Source: Haliscomenobacter sp. (GTDB lineage Bacteria > Bacteroidota > Bacteroidia > Chitinophagales > Saprospiraceae). Taken from it: 40,777 nt of DNA. This document shows positions 24,898 to 33,905 of this stretch, one piece after another; position 1 is the first letter of the stretch, and every line of letters begins with the position of its first letter. The notes beneath the pieces are model-generated. The model was given only the letters and a program-made list of their open reading frames with translations, was not told where the DNA came from and ran no database searches. The stretch spans positions 1 to 40,777 of the forward strand of contig NZ_JADKCX010000062.1 of the NCBI RefSeq assembly GCF_016718685.1, given 5' to 3'. The position numbers and the translations under genes are program-made.

Positions 24898-25965
24898 CTA
24901 TTGCGGGGCTTTTTGCAGCTTGAACACATTTACCCCAATGGCAAAGCCATACGTTAGGCCTTGTTCCTGGTGGATTCGGATTTTGTTGCAAGCACGGCCT
25001 AGGTCTACTTTTGACCAGGTCTGGCCGCCATCTGTGGTTTCAATGCCGGTGCTCATCGTGCCGACATAGCCGTGGAGTTCGTCCAGGAAACCAATGCCAA
25101 ACTCGCGGGCTTGCGCATCTTCCACGAGATTTAGTTCTTGCCAGCTCAGTCCGCCATCGGTAGTTTTGGCCACGCGCTGTTGTTTTACCTTGGAATCAAG
25201 GTTGTAAGATTGAATGGTGACGTAGCCTACCTTGCTGCTAGGGAAAGAAACTTTCCAGGTCGTTTCAAAAGGGCGGCTGGATTGAAAAACCTGAATCCAG
25301 GTTTTACCCCCATCCACGGTGCGTAAGATCAGGGCGTTGGATTCGGTTATATCGGCATTGGAGGCTGCGCAGGCGATGCCTTCCTTGACGTTGAACATTT
25401 TGATGTCGAAAAGCATGCTGGCCTTTGCATTAAGATCGCTGGCCGTAAACGTTTTACCATCATCATGAGAAAGCATCATCATGGCTGGGCTACCCACCCG
25501 GCCCACGGCGTAGATGTGGTATTTGTAGTCGATTTTACCATGGTTGATGAATTGTTCCTTGACGATGTCGATGGCGCACAGTCCTTTGACGTAAGGGCCT
25601 TGGTACGCAACTGCTTTCCAGGTTTTGCCCCCATCCAAAGTGCGGTAAAGTGGAATGGTATCGGTGACATTGGGGAAATAATCCGTACCAACCGTACCTG
25701 CGAATCCACGCAAGCTGTCCAAAAATGCAACACAGCGGAAAAATGTACCTTTTTGTTCCCATTGTTTTTCCCAGCTTTGACCACCATCGCGGGTGTGGTA
25801 GATGCGGCCGTACCCATTGACGTACCAGCCCAGATTGGGCGAGACAAAACAGATGTCGTCCTGTTTGCCCGGATAAGGCTCGGAGTTGAGTTTCTGCCAC
25901 TTTAGTTGTTGGGCAGAGAGATAGGCTGCACACAAGCACAGCAGCAAAGTGCAATAAAACTTCAT
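24898..25965 (-). CDS. Exported Ycf48/BNR-type beta-propeller protein
   Basis: The start is set at ATG 25965, where a signal peptide begins (MKFYCTLLLCLCAAYLSAQ), giving 355 aa. The mature protein carries at least six Asp-box repeats with the S/T-x-D-x-G-x-T/S-W pattern: TRDGGQSWEK, TLDGGKTWKA, SHDDGKTFTA, TVDGGKTWIQ, TTDGGLSWQE and TTDGGQTWSK, spread evenly along the chain. This is the propeller of sialidase/BNR and photosystem assembly factor Ycf48-like proteins; catalytic sialidase residues are not apparent. It is probably a periplasmic or surface binding protein. It lies in a same-strand series with its two neighbours. Confidence 0.85.
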   Translation of the reverse strand: MKFYCTLLLCLCAAYLSAQQLKWQKLNSEPYPGKQDDICFVSPNLGWYVNGYGRIYHTRDGGQSWEKQWEQKGTFFRCVAFLDSLRGFAGTVGTDYFPNVTDTIPLYRTLDGGKTWKAVAYQGPYVKGLCAIDIVKEQFINHGKIDYKYHIYAVGRVGSPAMMMLSHDDGKTFTASDLNAKASMLFDIKMFNVKEGIACAASNADITESNALILRTVDGGKTWIQVFQSSRPFETTWKVSFPSSKVGYVTIQSYNLDSKVKQQRVAKTTDGGLSWQELNLVEDAQAREFGIGFLDELHGYVGTMSTGIETTDGGQTWSKVDLGRACNKIRIHQEQGLTYGFAIGVNVFKLQKAPQ

Positions 25966-25999
25966 AGTCGGGTGATTTGAAGTGAAAAATGGAGAAAAA

Positions 26000-26521
26000 T
26001 CAAGCCGCAGCCAGAAGCAAGAACAACAGCTCATCTTGGCCCCCATGGTATTCTCTGACGATGTCTTTGGTCAAGATGAAGCAGAGGGCCAGGAGTAGCA
26101 ACAGATGATCTACTTCCAGCATATAATTGCCCAGTTCAATCCGAAAGGGAGACTTTGGTATGCCAAGCTGCAAGGAATAGCGAATGATTTGCTCCGTGCC
26201 TTTGCTGATGAGCAGACTGAGTTGAGGATCGTTCTTGTAGCGCATTTCCAGAGGCTCATCCAGTACAGGGAACGAAATGAATGCTTTACTGCCCCAAAAT
26301 TGATGTTGCATTTTCATCACCTGGGCGCCATCCTGACTTACCTGATAGATAGGATTCCAGAAACCTGTACGCTCAAAGAAAAAACTGCGGCCGTTAATGC
26401 GACATTCTTGTTCACCGGATGACAAATAACGCAGGTCGAGGAGCAGTTCCTCCCCACTGAAGAGTTGAAAATGATTGGTTCGGCCTTTCCAAACGAGGGT
26501 GTCACTGGTAAATGCAAACAT
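26000..26521 (-). CDS. Protein of unknown function with a C-terminal hydrophobic helix
   Basis: The start is placed at ATG 26521 (MFAFTSDTLVWKGRTNHFQL), giving 173 aa, because the first codons are shared with the duplicated 5' module at 37214-37325. The protein is beta-rich, with many aromatic residues (FFFERTGFWNPIYQV, KMQHQFWGSKAFISFPVLDE), and ends with a hydrophobic helix (HLLLLLALCFILTKDIV). This recalls membrane-attached tubby-like or LURP-one-like folds, but I cannot prove it. It lies between the LytTR regulator and the propeller gene on the same strand; its upstream region contains two ACAGxAAxG-like elements. Confidence 0.6.
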   Translation of the reverse strand: MFAFTSDTLVWKGRTNHFQLFSGEELLLDLRYLSSGEQECRINGRSFFFERTGFWNPIYQVSQDGAQVMKMQHQFWGSKAFISFPVLDEPLEMRYKNDPQLSLLISKGTEQIIRYSLQLGIPKSPFRIELGNYMLEVDHLLLLLALCFILTKDIVREYHGGQDELLFLLLAAA

Positions 26522-26625
26522 TTTTGTATCGTTTTGATGATTCAAAAATGTTGCATTTACAGTAAGGAGGAAATTCAATTTACAGGAATGCGGAAATGTG
26601 GTGATGAACGCAACGAAGGGTTTAT
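26507..26625. repeat. Duplicated 5' module, copy A
   Basis: This segment (first codons plus upstream region of the 26521 gene) is similar over about 110 bp to 37214-37325 at the start of an unrelated gene. Near-identical stretches include TTTTGATGAT, AGGAAATTCAATTTACAGGA and GATGAACGCA. It ends next to the LytTR regulator's stop codon at 26627. Confidence 0.8.
26555..26590. promoter_or_regulatory. Direct repeat resembling a LytTR binding site
   Basis: ATTTACAG occurs at 26555-26562 and again at 26578-26585, 23 bp apart (about two helical turns). The extended elements ACAGTAAGG and ACAGGAATG resemble the ACAGTTAAG half-sites of AgrA-type LytTR regulators. The site lies upstream of the 26521 gene and directly beyond the LytTR gene. 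Confidence 0.4.
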
Positions 26626-26626
26626 T

Positions 26627-27343
26627 TTATATCCCCATCCGCTCCTTAAACTTGACCGACTGGCGCTGACTGATTTCAATCTTATGTCCGCGAGGTAAGT
26701 CAACCAAGAGTGCATTGTTGAAATAAGTCTGGATGTTTTGAATGAACTCAACGTTGAAAATATGCTGACGATTGGCGCGAAAAAAGTGACTCTCCGGGAG
26801 CTTTTCTTCCAGATAATTGAGCGACTTGTGCAAGAGTGGCTTATTGTTGCCGTAATACATCCGGGCATAATTGCCCACACTTTCGATGAGGAATACTTCC
26901 GCAAGCGGCACAAAAAAGCATTGCTCGCCATCTTTGATGAAAATGCGTTTGTCAATGCTTAACCTGGTTGGGCTGACCTCTTCTGGCAGGAGTTGCTTTT
27001 TGAGCTTTTCTATGGCTTCGGCCAAACGCTGCGGATTGATGGGTTTGAGCAAATAATCCAGGGCACTCACTTCAAAAGCTTTGATGGCATACTGATCATA
27101 CGCGGTGATAAAAATGACCAAGGGGGCTTCATCCAGTTGTTCGAGCAAATCAAAACCGGAGGCACCGCGCAAGTTGATATCCAGGAACAACAACTGGGGT
27201 TTGAGGCCTTGAATCTGCTCAACGGCGGCAGGCAATGTTTCGGCAATGCCCAAGACCTCTACTTCAGGGTGGGCAGCCAACATTTTACGGAGTTCTTCGG
27301 CAGCCAGGTATTCATCCTCGACGATTAAGGCGGTGTAGCTCAT
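26627..27343 (-). CDS. LytTR-family response regulator
   Basis: The 238-residue protein has a receiver domain (1-120) with the acidic pair Asp10-Glu11, phospho-acceptor Asp55 in LLFLDINL, and the conserved Lys in DYLLKPI. A LytTR DNA-binding domain follows (about 132-236), with VFLIESVGNYARMYYGN, the FFRANRQHIFNVEFI block and the terminal ISQRQSVKFKERMGI. It overlaps the histidine kinase gene by 4 bp (ATGA, 27340-27343), so the two form one translational unit. It is a partner for the YehU/LytS-type kinase and probably controls cell-surface or stress genes; a candidate direct-repeat site lies just downstream in front of the 26521 gene. Confidence 0.95.
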   Translation of the reverse strand: MSYTALIVEDEYLAAEELRKMLAAHPEVEVLGIAETLPAAVEQIQGLKPQLLFLDINLRGASGFDLLEQLDEAPLVIFITAYDQYAIKAFEVSALDYLLKPINPQRLAEAIEKLKKQLLPEEVSPTRLSIDKRIFIKDGEQCFFVPLAEVFLIESVGNYARMYYGNNKPLLHKSLNYLEEKLPESHFFRANRQHIFNVEFIQNIQTYFNNALLVDLPRGHKIEISQRQSVKFKERMGI

Positions 27344-28380
27344 GGCAATCGTTTGGGTAAAGTGATTTGGATGAGAACAGCATTGGGCTCATTGTGTTGC
27401 GTAAAATGGGCTGCAGTTCCATAAATGGCTTCCAAGCGCCGCTGAACCAAACGCAATCCAACTCCCCGATGAGTGGCATCAGGCTGCCAGGTTCCAGAGT
27501 TGGCAACTTCCAGTTGGATGGCATCGTTGAAAAGTTTGAGTCCGATACGCAGTTCAATAAGCCCCTGAGCATTGACCTGCCCATGTTTGATGGCATTTTC
27601 TACCAAAGTAAGCAAGATGCCCGGTGGAATAACCTGATGGCGAACCTGATCCTCGATCTGCCAATCTATAGCCAAACCAGCGCCAAAGCGGATTTGCTCC
27701 AGTTGGAGGTATTTTTGAACCTCTTCGATTTCGGCTTGTAAGGCAATTTCCCTTTCCTGGCCGTAATTCAGCGTGAAACGTAAAATTTCCCCTAGGAGCA
27801 CAATGGCTTCCCGGCTTTTTTCGGGATCAATACTAATCAGGGCTTTGATGCTGTTGAGCGCATTGAACAAAAAGTGTGGATTAAGCTGGGAGCGTAGGAG
27901 TTCTAACTCGGCGCTTTTGGCTAAGGTTTCCACGCTTAATTTCTCCTGTTTGAGCGCCGCATTGATGTCCATGATTTTGTACAAAAAATAAATAATCACC
28001 CATACGCCAACGTAGCGCATCCAGTTGAGGGTCAGGCCCAACAGGCTGATTGGTGTCAATTGTTCACTCAGGGAGACTCCCAGTGCCAGGTTGATGCCAA
28101 TGTTGGCGCAAGTTAGTAGCAGCGATAGGGCCAGAGTGTACAACAGGGCACCCAGCCAGGTTCTGAAAGTGGAGTTGTTTTGAAAAAAATGCAGCCTAGC
28201 CAACAGCAATTTAAGGGCATGCGTAAGCACGACCCCCACCAAGGCCAAAGTCAGAAAAAACAACAAGTACTCAAGACTGAATTTTCCAACAATAAAAAAG
28301 GTAAAATTGATGACTTCGATGGCCACCATACCCAACCATCCGGTAATTTGGCACAGCCAGTAGGTTTTGGTTTTGGTCAT
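27340..28380 (-). CDS. YehU/LytS-type sensor histidine kinase
   Basis: The start is set at ATG 28380 (MTKTKTYWLCQITGWLGMVA), giving 346 aa; the frame is open to 28455, but that region holds the candidate promoter. Four hydrophobic segments fill residues about 10-140 (a 4-TM sensor). A short linker helix leads to the His_kinase domain with phospho-acceptor His169 in LNPHFLFNALNSIKAL. The ATPase part has the N-box LVENAIKHG and, near the C-terminus, GVGLRLVQRRLE. It phosphorylates the response regulator encoded next, whose start overlaps this stop. The signal is not evident; there is no periplasmic domain of note. Confidence 0.93.
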   Translation of the reverse strand: MTKTKTYWLCQITGWLGMVAIEVINFTFFIVGKFSLEYLLFFLTLALVGVVLTHALKLLLARLHFFQNNSTFRTWLGALLYTLALSLLLTCANIGINLALGVSLSEQLTPISLLGLTLNWMRYVGVWVIIYFLYKIMDINAALKQEKLSVETLAKSAELELLRSQLNPHFLFNALNSIKALISIDPEKSREAIVLLGEILRFTLNYGQEREIALQAEIEEVQKYLQLEQIRFGAGLAIDWQIEDQVRHQVIPPGILLTLVENAIKHGQVNAQGLIELRIGLKLFNDAIQLEVANSGTWQPDATHRGVGLRLVQRRLEAIYGTAAHFTQHNEPNAVLIQITLPKRLP

Positions 28381-28407
28381 AAAAAAGGGATTAGCAGTCA
28401 AGCGAGG

Positions 28408-28415
28408 CAAAATTA
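28408..28415 (-). promoter_or_regulatory. Candidate -7 box of the kinase-regulator operon
   Basis: Read on the minus strand this is TAATTTTG, an exact TAnnTTTG match, 28 nt upstream of the kinase ATG at 28380. No good -33 box is seen. The same octamer forms the -7 candidate of the acyl-CoA dehydrogenase. Confidence 0.4.
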
Positions 28416-28506
28416 CAAAAAGTGCCATCTGTGGGGTGAAGTAATTGCTATTCATTGTCTATTTTAGCACCCAAGCATTCACCCCCTTTTTCACCCAACC
28501 ATACCT

Positions 28507-29954
28507 ATGACATCACCATTGCTTTTTTGTCTCTCCTTGTGTACTTGGATCACTTTGTGGGCTCAAGTGGGCCCACTGTCTTCAACGAGTGGCTTTACCA
28601 ACGCCGCCAATTTTGGTTTTTCCCCCAGCGCCACCGGCCTCCAAAACATGCAGGCCCTGCAAAAAGCGGTGGATCAGGGTGGAACCATCCAGGTGAGCAC
28701 CCCGGGAACCTACAAGCTTGCCGGCACGGTGTACATCGGTAGCAACACCAGCCTCAATTCGGCAATGGGGTTTTTATCCAAAAAGTGAATGAACAGGGTG
28801 ACTTCTCCCACGTCCTCATCAACAAAGGGTCAAAGACCAAAACATTTGACCAGAACATTACTGTAGAGGGCCTGCACATCATCGTGAACGGTATGGACGT
28901 CCGCAAGTTTGTGGAAGCTTACGGACTACACGGCCAACTGGCTTTTTTCTACGTGAAAGACTTGAAAATTGAACGCTTCCGCTGTCTTGACCTGGGTAAA
29001 GCCCAATACGGCATCCACGTTTGTACTTTTGAAGACTTGATCATCGACGATGTCATCATCAAGGGGCAGAAGGACGGCGTACACCTGGGGCGGGGCAAAC
29101 GCTTTACCATCCGCAATGGGGTTTTTCAAACCTTTGACGATGCCATCGCCCTGAATGCCCACGATTATGCCACAGGGAATCCCGAATTGGGTTGGATCGA
29201 AAACGGAGTCATCGAAAATTGTCACGACCTGAATGCTGAAAATACCACTGGGTATTTTTGCCGCATCCTGGCTGGTGCCTGGATCGATTGGGACCCTGGC
29301 ATGGAGGTGCAGCAATCGGATGCAGTGGTGTCCAATGGCCGTTTGTACCGGGTGCAGGCCAAACCCGATGGAACCCTCTACAAGTCGCTCACCCAACCCA
29401 GCCACGAAAAAGGCAGTATGGTGCTGGATGGCATCAATTGGGGTGTGGTGCAAGATGAGGTCACTTACACCGCCGGAGTGCGCAATGTGGTTTTTCGCAA
29501 CATCTTCCTGGAAAAACCACGCATCGGACTCTCCATCCATTTTGACAACGACAAGTACAGCCGCTCTTATTACCCTGGGGCGGCCATCCCCCTTCAGGAG
29601 CAATTGGTGTTCGACAACGTACGGGTCTTGCACGATCAGGCCATCCCATTGCTCTCGATCGCTACTCCGGTGAACATGGTTACGCTCAGCAATTGCCACA
29701 TCCGCAACAATCGCATTCACTTCCTTAGCAACAAGGCGATGCGGGATTACCTCAAAACCAGCATCCTCATCTATGGCTGTAATTTTGAGCACCAAGGCCC
29801 GATGGATTTACTGGTCAATGCAGTGGAGGATAAAGTGGTATTGCTCAAAACCTTTGGCAATGTGGCTTTGTACGATGATTTTTTGGCGCGGATTGTAGGC
29901 GGGAAAGGTAAAATGGTGGTGGAATCGGATTTGCCAGGTTTGAAAGTCAAATAA
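28507..29954 (+). pseudogene. Exported pectin-lyase-fold (right-handed beta-helix) protein, frameshifted
   Basis: The first part (28507 to about 28758) encodes a signal peptide (MTSPLLFCLSLCTWITLWAQ) and the start of the protein (VDQGGTIQVSTPGTYKLAG, IGSNTSL). The frame then stops at 28788. The continuation in another frame reads FGNGVFIQKVNEQGDFSHVL and runs to 29954. Adding one T near 28758 joins them as NTSLNFGNGVFIQKV, so one base is missing. The body has beta-helix rungs (ITVEGLHIIVNGMD, DLIIDDVIIKGQKDGVHLGR, TIRNGVFQTFDDAIALNAHD) as in pectate-lyase and GH28-like proteins; the DGVHLGR and DDAIALN steps recall GH28 active-site Asp loops. It probably acts on pectic polysaccharide outside the cytoplasm, if functional. 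Confidence 0.8.
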
Positions 29955-30195
29955 ACTGGACTTGAAACCCTAAATGTTGACATTCGTACTTTCCATTGGA
30001 TCGACTCCTCCGAGTCTGAAAGGTTACCCTTTTGGGACTGAGGCATAATTGACTACCATTAATAAAAGGTAATTTCAATACATTTGATTTGCGATTAGGT
30101 TGTTCAAAGTCTTTTTTCATTGCCATTTCAATTTCAAATTTGGTTTTCAAATTACCTATGTGTTTTGTCAAGGTCAACGCCAATTTTAAACTCAA
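29955..30195. other. Intergenic region
   Basis: About 240 bp lie between the convergent beta-helix and TspO-like genes. Near the beta-helix gene is a short dyad, GACTC-CTCC-GAGTC (30003-30016), without a T-run. An open minus-strand frame of 82 codons has no recognisable features and is not accepted as a gene. Confidence 0.4.
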
Positions 30196-30838
30196 TCACC
30201 TCAGAATCACTCTAATAGCGAATGCAACGTACAGTAGAAAATAAGGAATGGTAACTATTCGGTAATCTGCTTTGTGTTTGAACCATAAAGTCCAAATGAC
30301 AAGCGGGACTACTGCCAGAATAATTGAACCTATAATGGTATATGATTTGTCACTCACTAACTTTTGGTCCGTAACTAAAATGACACCGGTACCGACCAAA
30401 AACGCCAATGAAGCCCAACCAACATAGAGTTGAGCGGCTAGTTTTACAATTGGAAATGAGGAATAAAACATAGTCGTTCTCTCCATAAATACGATCGCAC
30501 TGACCAGCATACAAATGATCAAGGAAATGTAGATCAGCCAACCAAGATTGAGTGGCACCTGCGTATTGTGAACCTATGTTTCCAATACACACCAAAACGA
30601 AAAGTAAAGTAATGGAGTTGTCCCAAAATGCTGAACCGTAGGTTCTATAAAATGATATGGATTGGAGTGTCCATATTACGAACCAGATCAAGAATACCCA
30701 TCCCGGTGGAAAAAGTGTCAATTTTTCGAGTCGAGTGAACAATTCTGGATTGGGTTTGGTAACAATTAGATTAGCGATGATGTGAGTAACAAAGACAGCC
30801 AAGGCAATCCAGAAATTAAAGGTGTGGTTATTTGCCAT
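30196..30838 (-). pseudogene. TspO-like (tryptophan-rich sensory) membrane protein, frameshifted
   Basis: The start is ATG 30838 (MANNHTFNFWIALAVFVTHI). The first frame contains three membrane helices with LTLFPPGWVFLIWFVIWTLQ, like the PAGxxFxIWGxIY signature of TspO-related proteins, up to NIGSQYAG. It then loses homology. From about 30558 the other frame continues with PLNLGWLIYISLIICMLVSA and four to five further helices to 30196. Read together they give a normal multi-helix membrane protein of about 210 aa, so one indel near 30555-30560 splits it. Relatives of TspO bind porphyrins or steroids; the role here is unknown. A -7 box lies at 30865-30872, and the Crp/Fnr regulator gene is directly upstream on the same strand. 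Confidence 0.65.
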
Positions 30839-30864
30839 TGGAAATATGTTTAAAAAACGCTAAG

Positions 30865-30872
30865 CAAAAGTA
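30865..30872 (-). promoter_or_regulatory. Candidate -7 box of the TspO-like gene
   Basis: The minus strand reads TACTTTTG, matching TAnnTTTG, 27 nt upstream of the ATG at 30838. No clear -33 box accompanies it. Confidence 0.4.
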
Positions 30873-30913
30873 GTAACCGGGCCAGTAAATGGCGTTAACC
30901 TAGATTAATAAAT

Positions 30914-31476
30914 CTACCTCTTTGTGTTTTTTTGCCCTCTGATTTTGCTTAAGGCCTGTGGGGTTATCCCCAGATAAGATGCAATCATTCTTTGGGGTAC
31001 TCTATTGACAATGTCTGGATAAGTAACAATGAACTGTTTGTATCTGTCTAAGGCCGAAAAACTTAGTAGCATTACGACCCGATTTTGCAGGGTAGCAATC
31101 CGCCTTCCCATCATCTCAATGGTTTGATCCGTATATTCGTCTAAGGTGCGTGGGATTTTTTCGTCAATACCCTTGGTAATGATTTCTATTTGAGAATTTT
31201 CAATCGCATCAATATAAAAAATACTTTTTTTGCTTTCGGCAATGGCTGCAAAATCGGATAAGGTCCACCCTTCTGGCGCAAACATATAAATGTGTTCCTT
31301 CCCATCATCATCCACAAGGTACATTCGGAGTAATCCAGTGACTACATGAATGATTTTATGTTTGAGTTCATCTGGTTTTTGAACGAATTCACCCTTGGCA
31401 ACTTTTTTGATCTCCATGCTTTGCAATTTTAAATGGTTTCTCCAACTTGCCCTGGCAAGTCTTGCAGGCAATACAT
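30914..31476 (-). CDS. Crp/Fnr-family transcriptional regulator with a frameshifted N-terminus
   Basis: The readable frame (from TTG 31471 or ATG 31417 to 30914) encodes a cyclic-nucleotide-binding-like sensor domain (MEIKKVAKGEFVQKPDELKH, LLRMYLVDDDGKEHIYMF, APEGWTLSDF), a long dimer helix, and a C-terminal Crp-type helix-turn-helix (VPQRMIASYLGITPQALSKI). It is shorter than relatives at the N-terminus. The missing part appears in another frame: MYCLQDLPGQVGETI from ATG 31476, which joins if one T is added near 31430 (ETI-LKLQSMEIKK). So one base seems to be missing in the AT-run 31427-31433. The ligand is not predictable. The gene is divergent from the fucosidase gene and upstream of the TspO-like gene. 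Confidence 0.8.
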
Positions 31477-31515
31477 ACTTTTACAGCAACGTACCATTAA
31501 TGTAGTCACAAAGCT

Positions 31516-33186
31516 ATGGTAAAAAAAATATACCTTTTATTGCTTTTGACTGGCATCGTTCACAGCGCGATCAGTCAACTTGCCTCAACAGATGATCGAC
31601 AAAAAGCCATTGAAAACTGGCGAAATATGCGCGTCGGATTGTTCGTCCATTGGGGCCCATCTGCTGGTTTGGGAACGCCCGAATCTCATTCGCATGCGCG
31701 CAAGCGCCCTGAACCCACATGGCTCGGTTCCCGCTGAGGAGTATGATCAACTCTAGAGAAATTCAATCCTATCCATTACGACCCGATGCCTGGCCGTTGG
31801 CCTATTCGGGATGCGTTACAGTGTTTTTGTCAAACACCACGATGGCTTCTGTATGTTTGATACAAAAGCGACCGACTACAACATCATGGCAACGCCCTAT
31901 CAAAGAGATGTCGCTAAACTATTTGCTGAAGCCTGCCAACGTCAAGGTTTAGCGCTTGGTTGGCAATTCTTCCAAAAGATTGGAAACACCCTGATTTACA
32001 TACGGAAAACCACGACCCTACAATGCCTATTATCTGCAATTATTGGATGAGTTAAGTGCCAATTATGGCCCAATTTCGGTTATGTGGTTTGATGGGGTTG
32101 AACCCATTGGCAAAGACAAATGGAAAGACGTTCCCGCCAAAGCCGCCGAGATGATGTACAGCCGCCATCCTAATCTTCTCGTAGGCACTCATGGGGCAAT
32201 GAAAGAAGATTTTATCAGCTTTGAAATTGCTGTCGGCCCTTTGACCGGCAAAAACCCTGGGAGACCGCCGAAGGCATCAATCCCAGTGGTTGGATTTTTA
32301 ATAAACCAATGCCTGCATTTCCTTTTCGCGACCTGTTGCGGACAATGATTTATACCATTTCAAGGGACGGCAATTACCTCCTGGATGTAGGCCCCATGCC
32401 GGATGGTACACTTTATCCACCTGATGCCGAACGTTTAGGACTTTGCCGCCTTCATGAAAACCAACGCGGAAGCAGTGCATGGCACTCGAGGCGGCCCCTA
32501 CCGGGATGGTGCCTGGGGTGGCTCTACCTGCAAAGGAAACTCGGTTTATTTATTCATCTCGGATGAAGTGGGAACAAAACTCAGCCTGCCAGCACTGCCA
32601 GCCAAAGTCTTGAAAGCAAGCTCGCTTGATGGACACGCGCTCAGGCTAAAAACCACCAAAAGACTTTTACACTTGAATTTCCAGATAAAAAATGGTCAAA
32701 AATCTCATTTTAGCTGTGTTAAACGATGACCAAGCGGCTTATGACTTGCCAATTCTGGAAGGGCAGCCAAACCTTTTGGCAAACGCAGAAGCAAAAGTCT
32801 CTTCAATTAAAGAAACCAACGATGTGCTGTACGGGATTAAAGGGCTTTTTGACCACAAAGCCGAAACTGCGTGGGAAACGCCTAGAACCGATACTTTGTG
32901 TACACTCGAATTCGATCTGGGGAAAAGAACTTTGCTTTCAGCCCTATCCTTAGCGGAAAAAGGGCAAATCGAAAATTGGAACCATGGTGTTGATATTCGG
33001 CTGAAAATCAAGAAAAATAAAACTGACACCTGGCAACAGATTCTACAGCACAATGGTGCAATCGGGTCACCTCCCATTTTGAGCTTCAAACCCCAAACTG
33101 CGCGCTTTGTAAAAATTGAGATTCGAAAGCGACCCAGTTTTGAATTACAAATTGCTGAGTTACGGCTGTTTGGTTCAATTAAATGA
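31516..33186 (+). pseudogene. GH29 alpha-L-fucosidase with C-terminal discoidin-like domain, multiply frameshifted
   Basis: A signal peptide (MVKKIYLLLLLTGIVHSAIS) starts at 31516, followed by the GH29 opening NWRNMRVGLFVHWGPSAGLG. Family blocks then appear one after another in changing frames: NPHGSVPAEEYDQL (31702-31752), MRYSVFVKHHDGFCMFD (31811 on), LALGWQF, LLDELSANYGPISVMWFDG (about 32043-32096, with the Asp of WFDG being the expected nucleophile), LLRTMIYTISRDGNYLLDVG (32330-32392), then a beta domain and an F5/8C-like domain (32692-33186, ending FELQIAELRLFGSIK). At least six frame changes are needed, so the gene is not functional as given. Fucosidases of this kind release alpha-L-fucose from glycans in the periplasm. 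Confidence 0.85.
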
Positions 33187-33321
33187 GCCGGAAGGCTACA
33201 AGTTCAAAACTGTCTGCCAGCACGTATAAAACCTCAATTTTAAATTCTTGAGCCATTGCGCTGGTGAATTTTAATAATAATAAACTAAATAAAACTAATG
33301 TTCGTTTTTAATTGTATTTTT

Positions 33322-33822
33322 TTATAATTTTATGCTTACAACTCGCCTTATTTTCCAATCATTGTTTTTGTTTTCCCAAATAACCATAAACCGCCCAGCT
33401 TTTAGGTTGTACCGACTGGTCTTGATTATTATGAAATTTGGCAAACCAATTTCAATTGCTCCAAAATCTTTTATTGGATATACTTCAATACTGCCTTTTA
33501 CAAGTTCTCTCGTTACTTTACCACAAATATTTCTTTTTGTAGCATCAATTATATCTTGTTTTGAAGTCATTAAGCCTCCTTGGTCATGGTAAAATTCAAT
33601 ATTTTCAGAAAAAAAAGAAGCATATTTTTCAAGATTGGTATTACAGGTATTGTAAGCACCAAAAAAAATGCTGTCTAATTTTACAATTGTTTCATAAAGT
33701 TGCTTGTCATCAGGCTTGTAGTTTTTAGTTATGGGGTAGGTCGTGCTTTTTAAGGTGTTGCAAGAATTGCAAACGAGCGTGAATATTAAAAAAAATAACA
33801 TATTAATTCTAAAATAATTCAT
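33322..33822 (-). CDS. Lipoprotein with an NTF2/SnoaL-like fold
   Basis: The start is set at ATG 33822 (MNYFRINMLFFLIFTLVCNS), giving 166 aa; the hydrophobic stretch is followed by NSCNT, so the Cys at about residue 21 may be lipidated. The mature part (ETIVKLDSIFFGAYNTCNTN, LEKYASFFSENIEFYHDQGG, then MTSKQDIIDATKRN, and a C-terminal strand pair FMVIWENKNNDWKIRRVVSI) has the helix-helix-sheet pattern of DUF4440/SnoaL-like proteins. These bind small molecules or act as simple enzymes; no role can be given. It belongs to the AT-rich block and is intact, unlike its two neighbours. Confidence 0.75.
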   Translation of the reverse strand: MNYFRINMLFFLIFTLVCNSCNTLKSTTYPITKNYKPDDKQLYETIVKLDSIFFGAYNTCNTNLEKYASFFSENIEFYHDQGGLMTSKQDIIDATKRNICGKVTRELVKGSIEVYPIKDFGAIEIGLPNFIIIKTSRYNLKAGRFMVIWENKNNDWKIRRVVSIKL

Positions 33823-33905
33823 ACTTACTTTTGATTTTTTGTACACAAAAAAAACTGCAAGTAAAAGCCCTAACGCTAATGAAAGTCCAAGAATTAAATT
33901 TGTTG

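Noticed and set aside
30003..30016. GACTC-CTCC-GAGTC dyad as terminator of the beta-helix gene
   Set aside because: The stem is only 5 bp and no T-run follows.
29947..30195. Minus-strand 82-codon open frame in the gap after the beta-helix gene
   Set aside because: No recognisable domain, signal or ribosome-binding site, and it lies in a low-complexity intergenic stretch.
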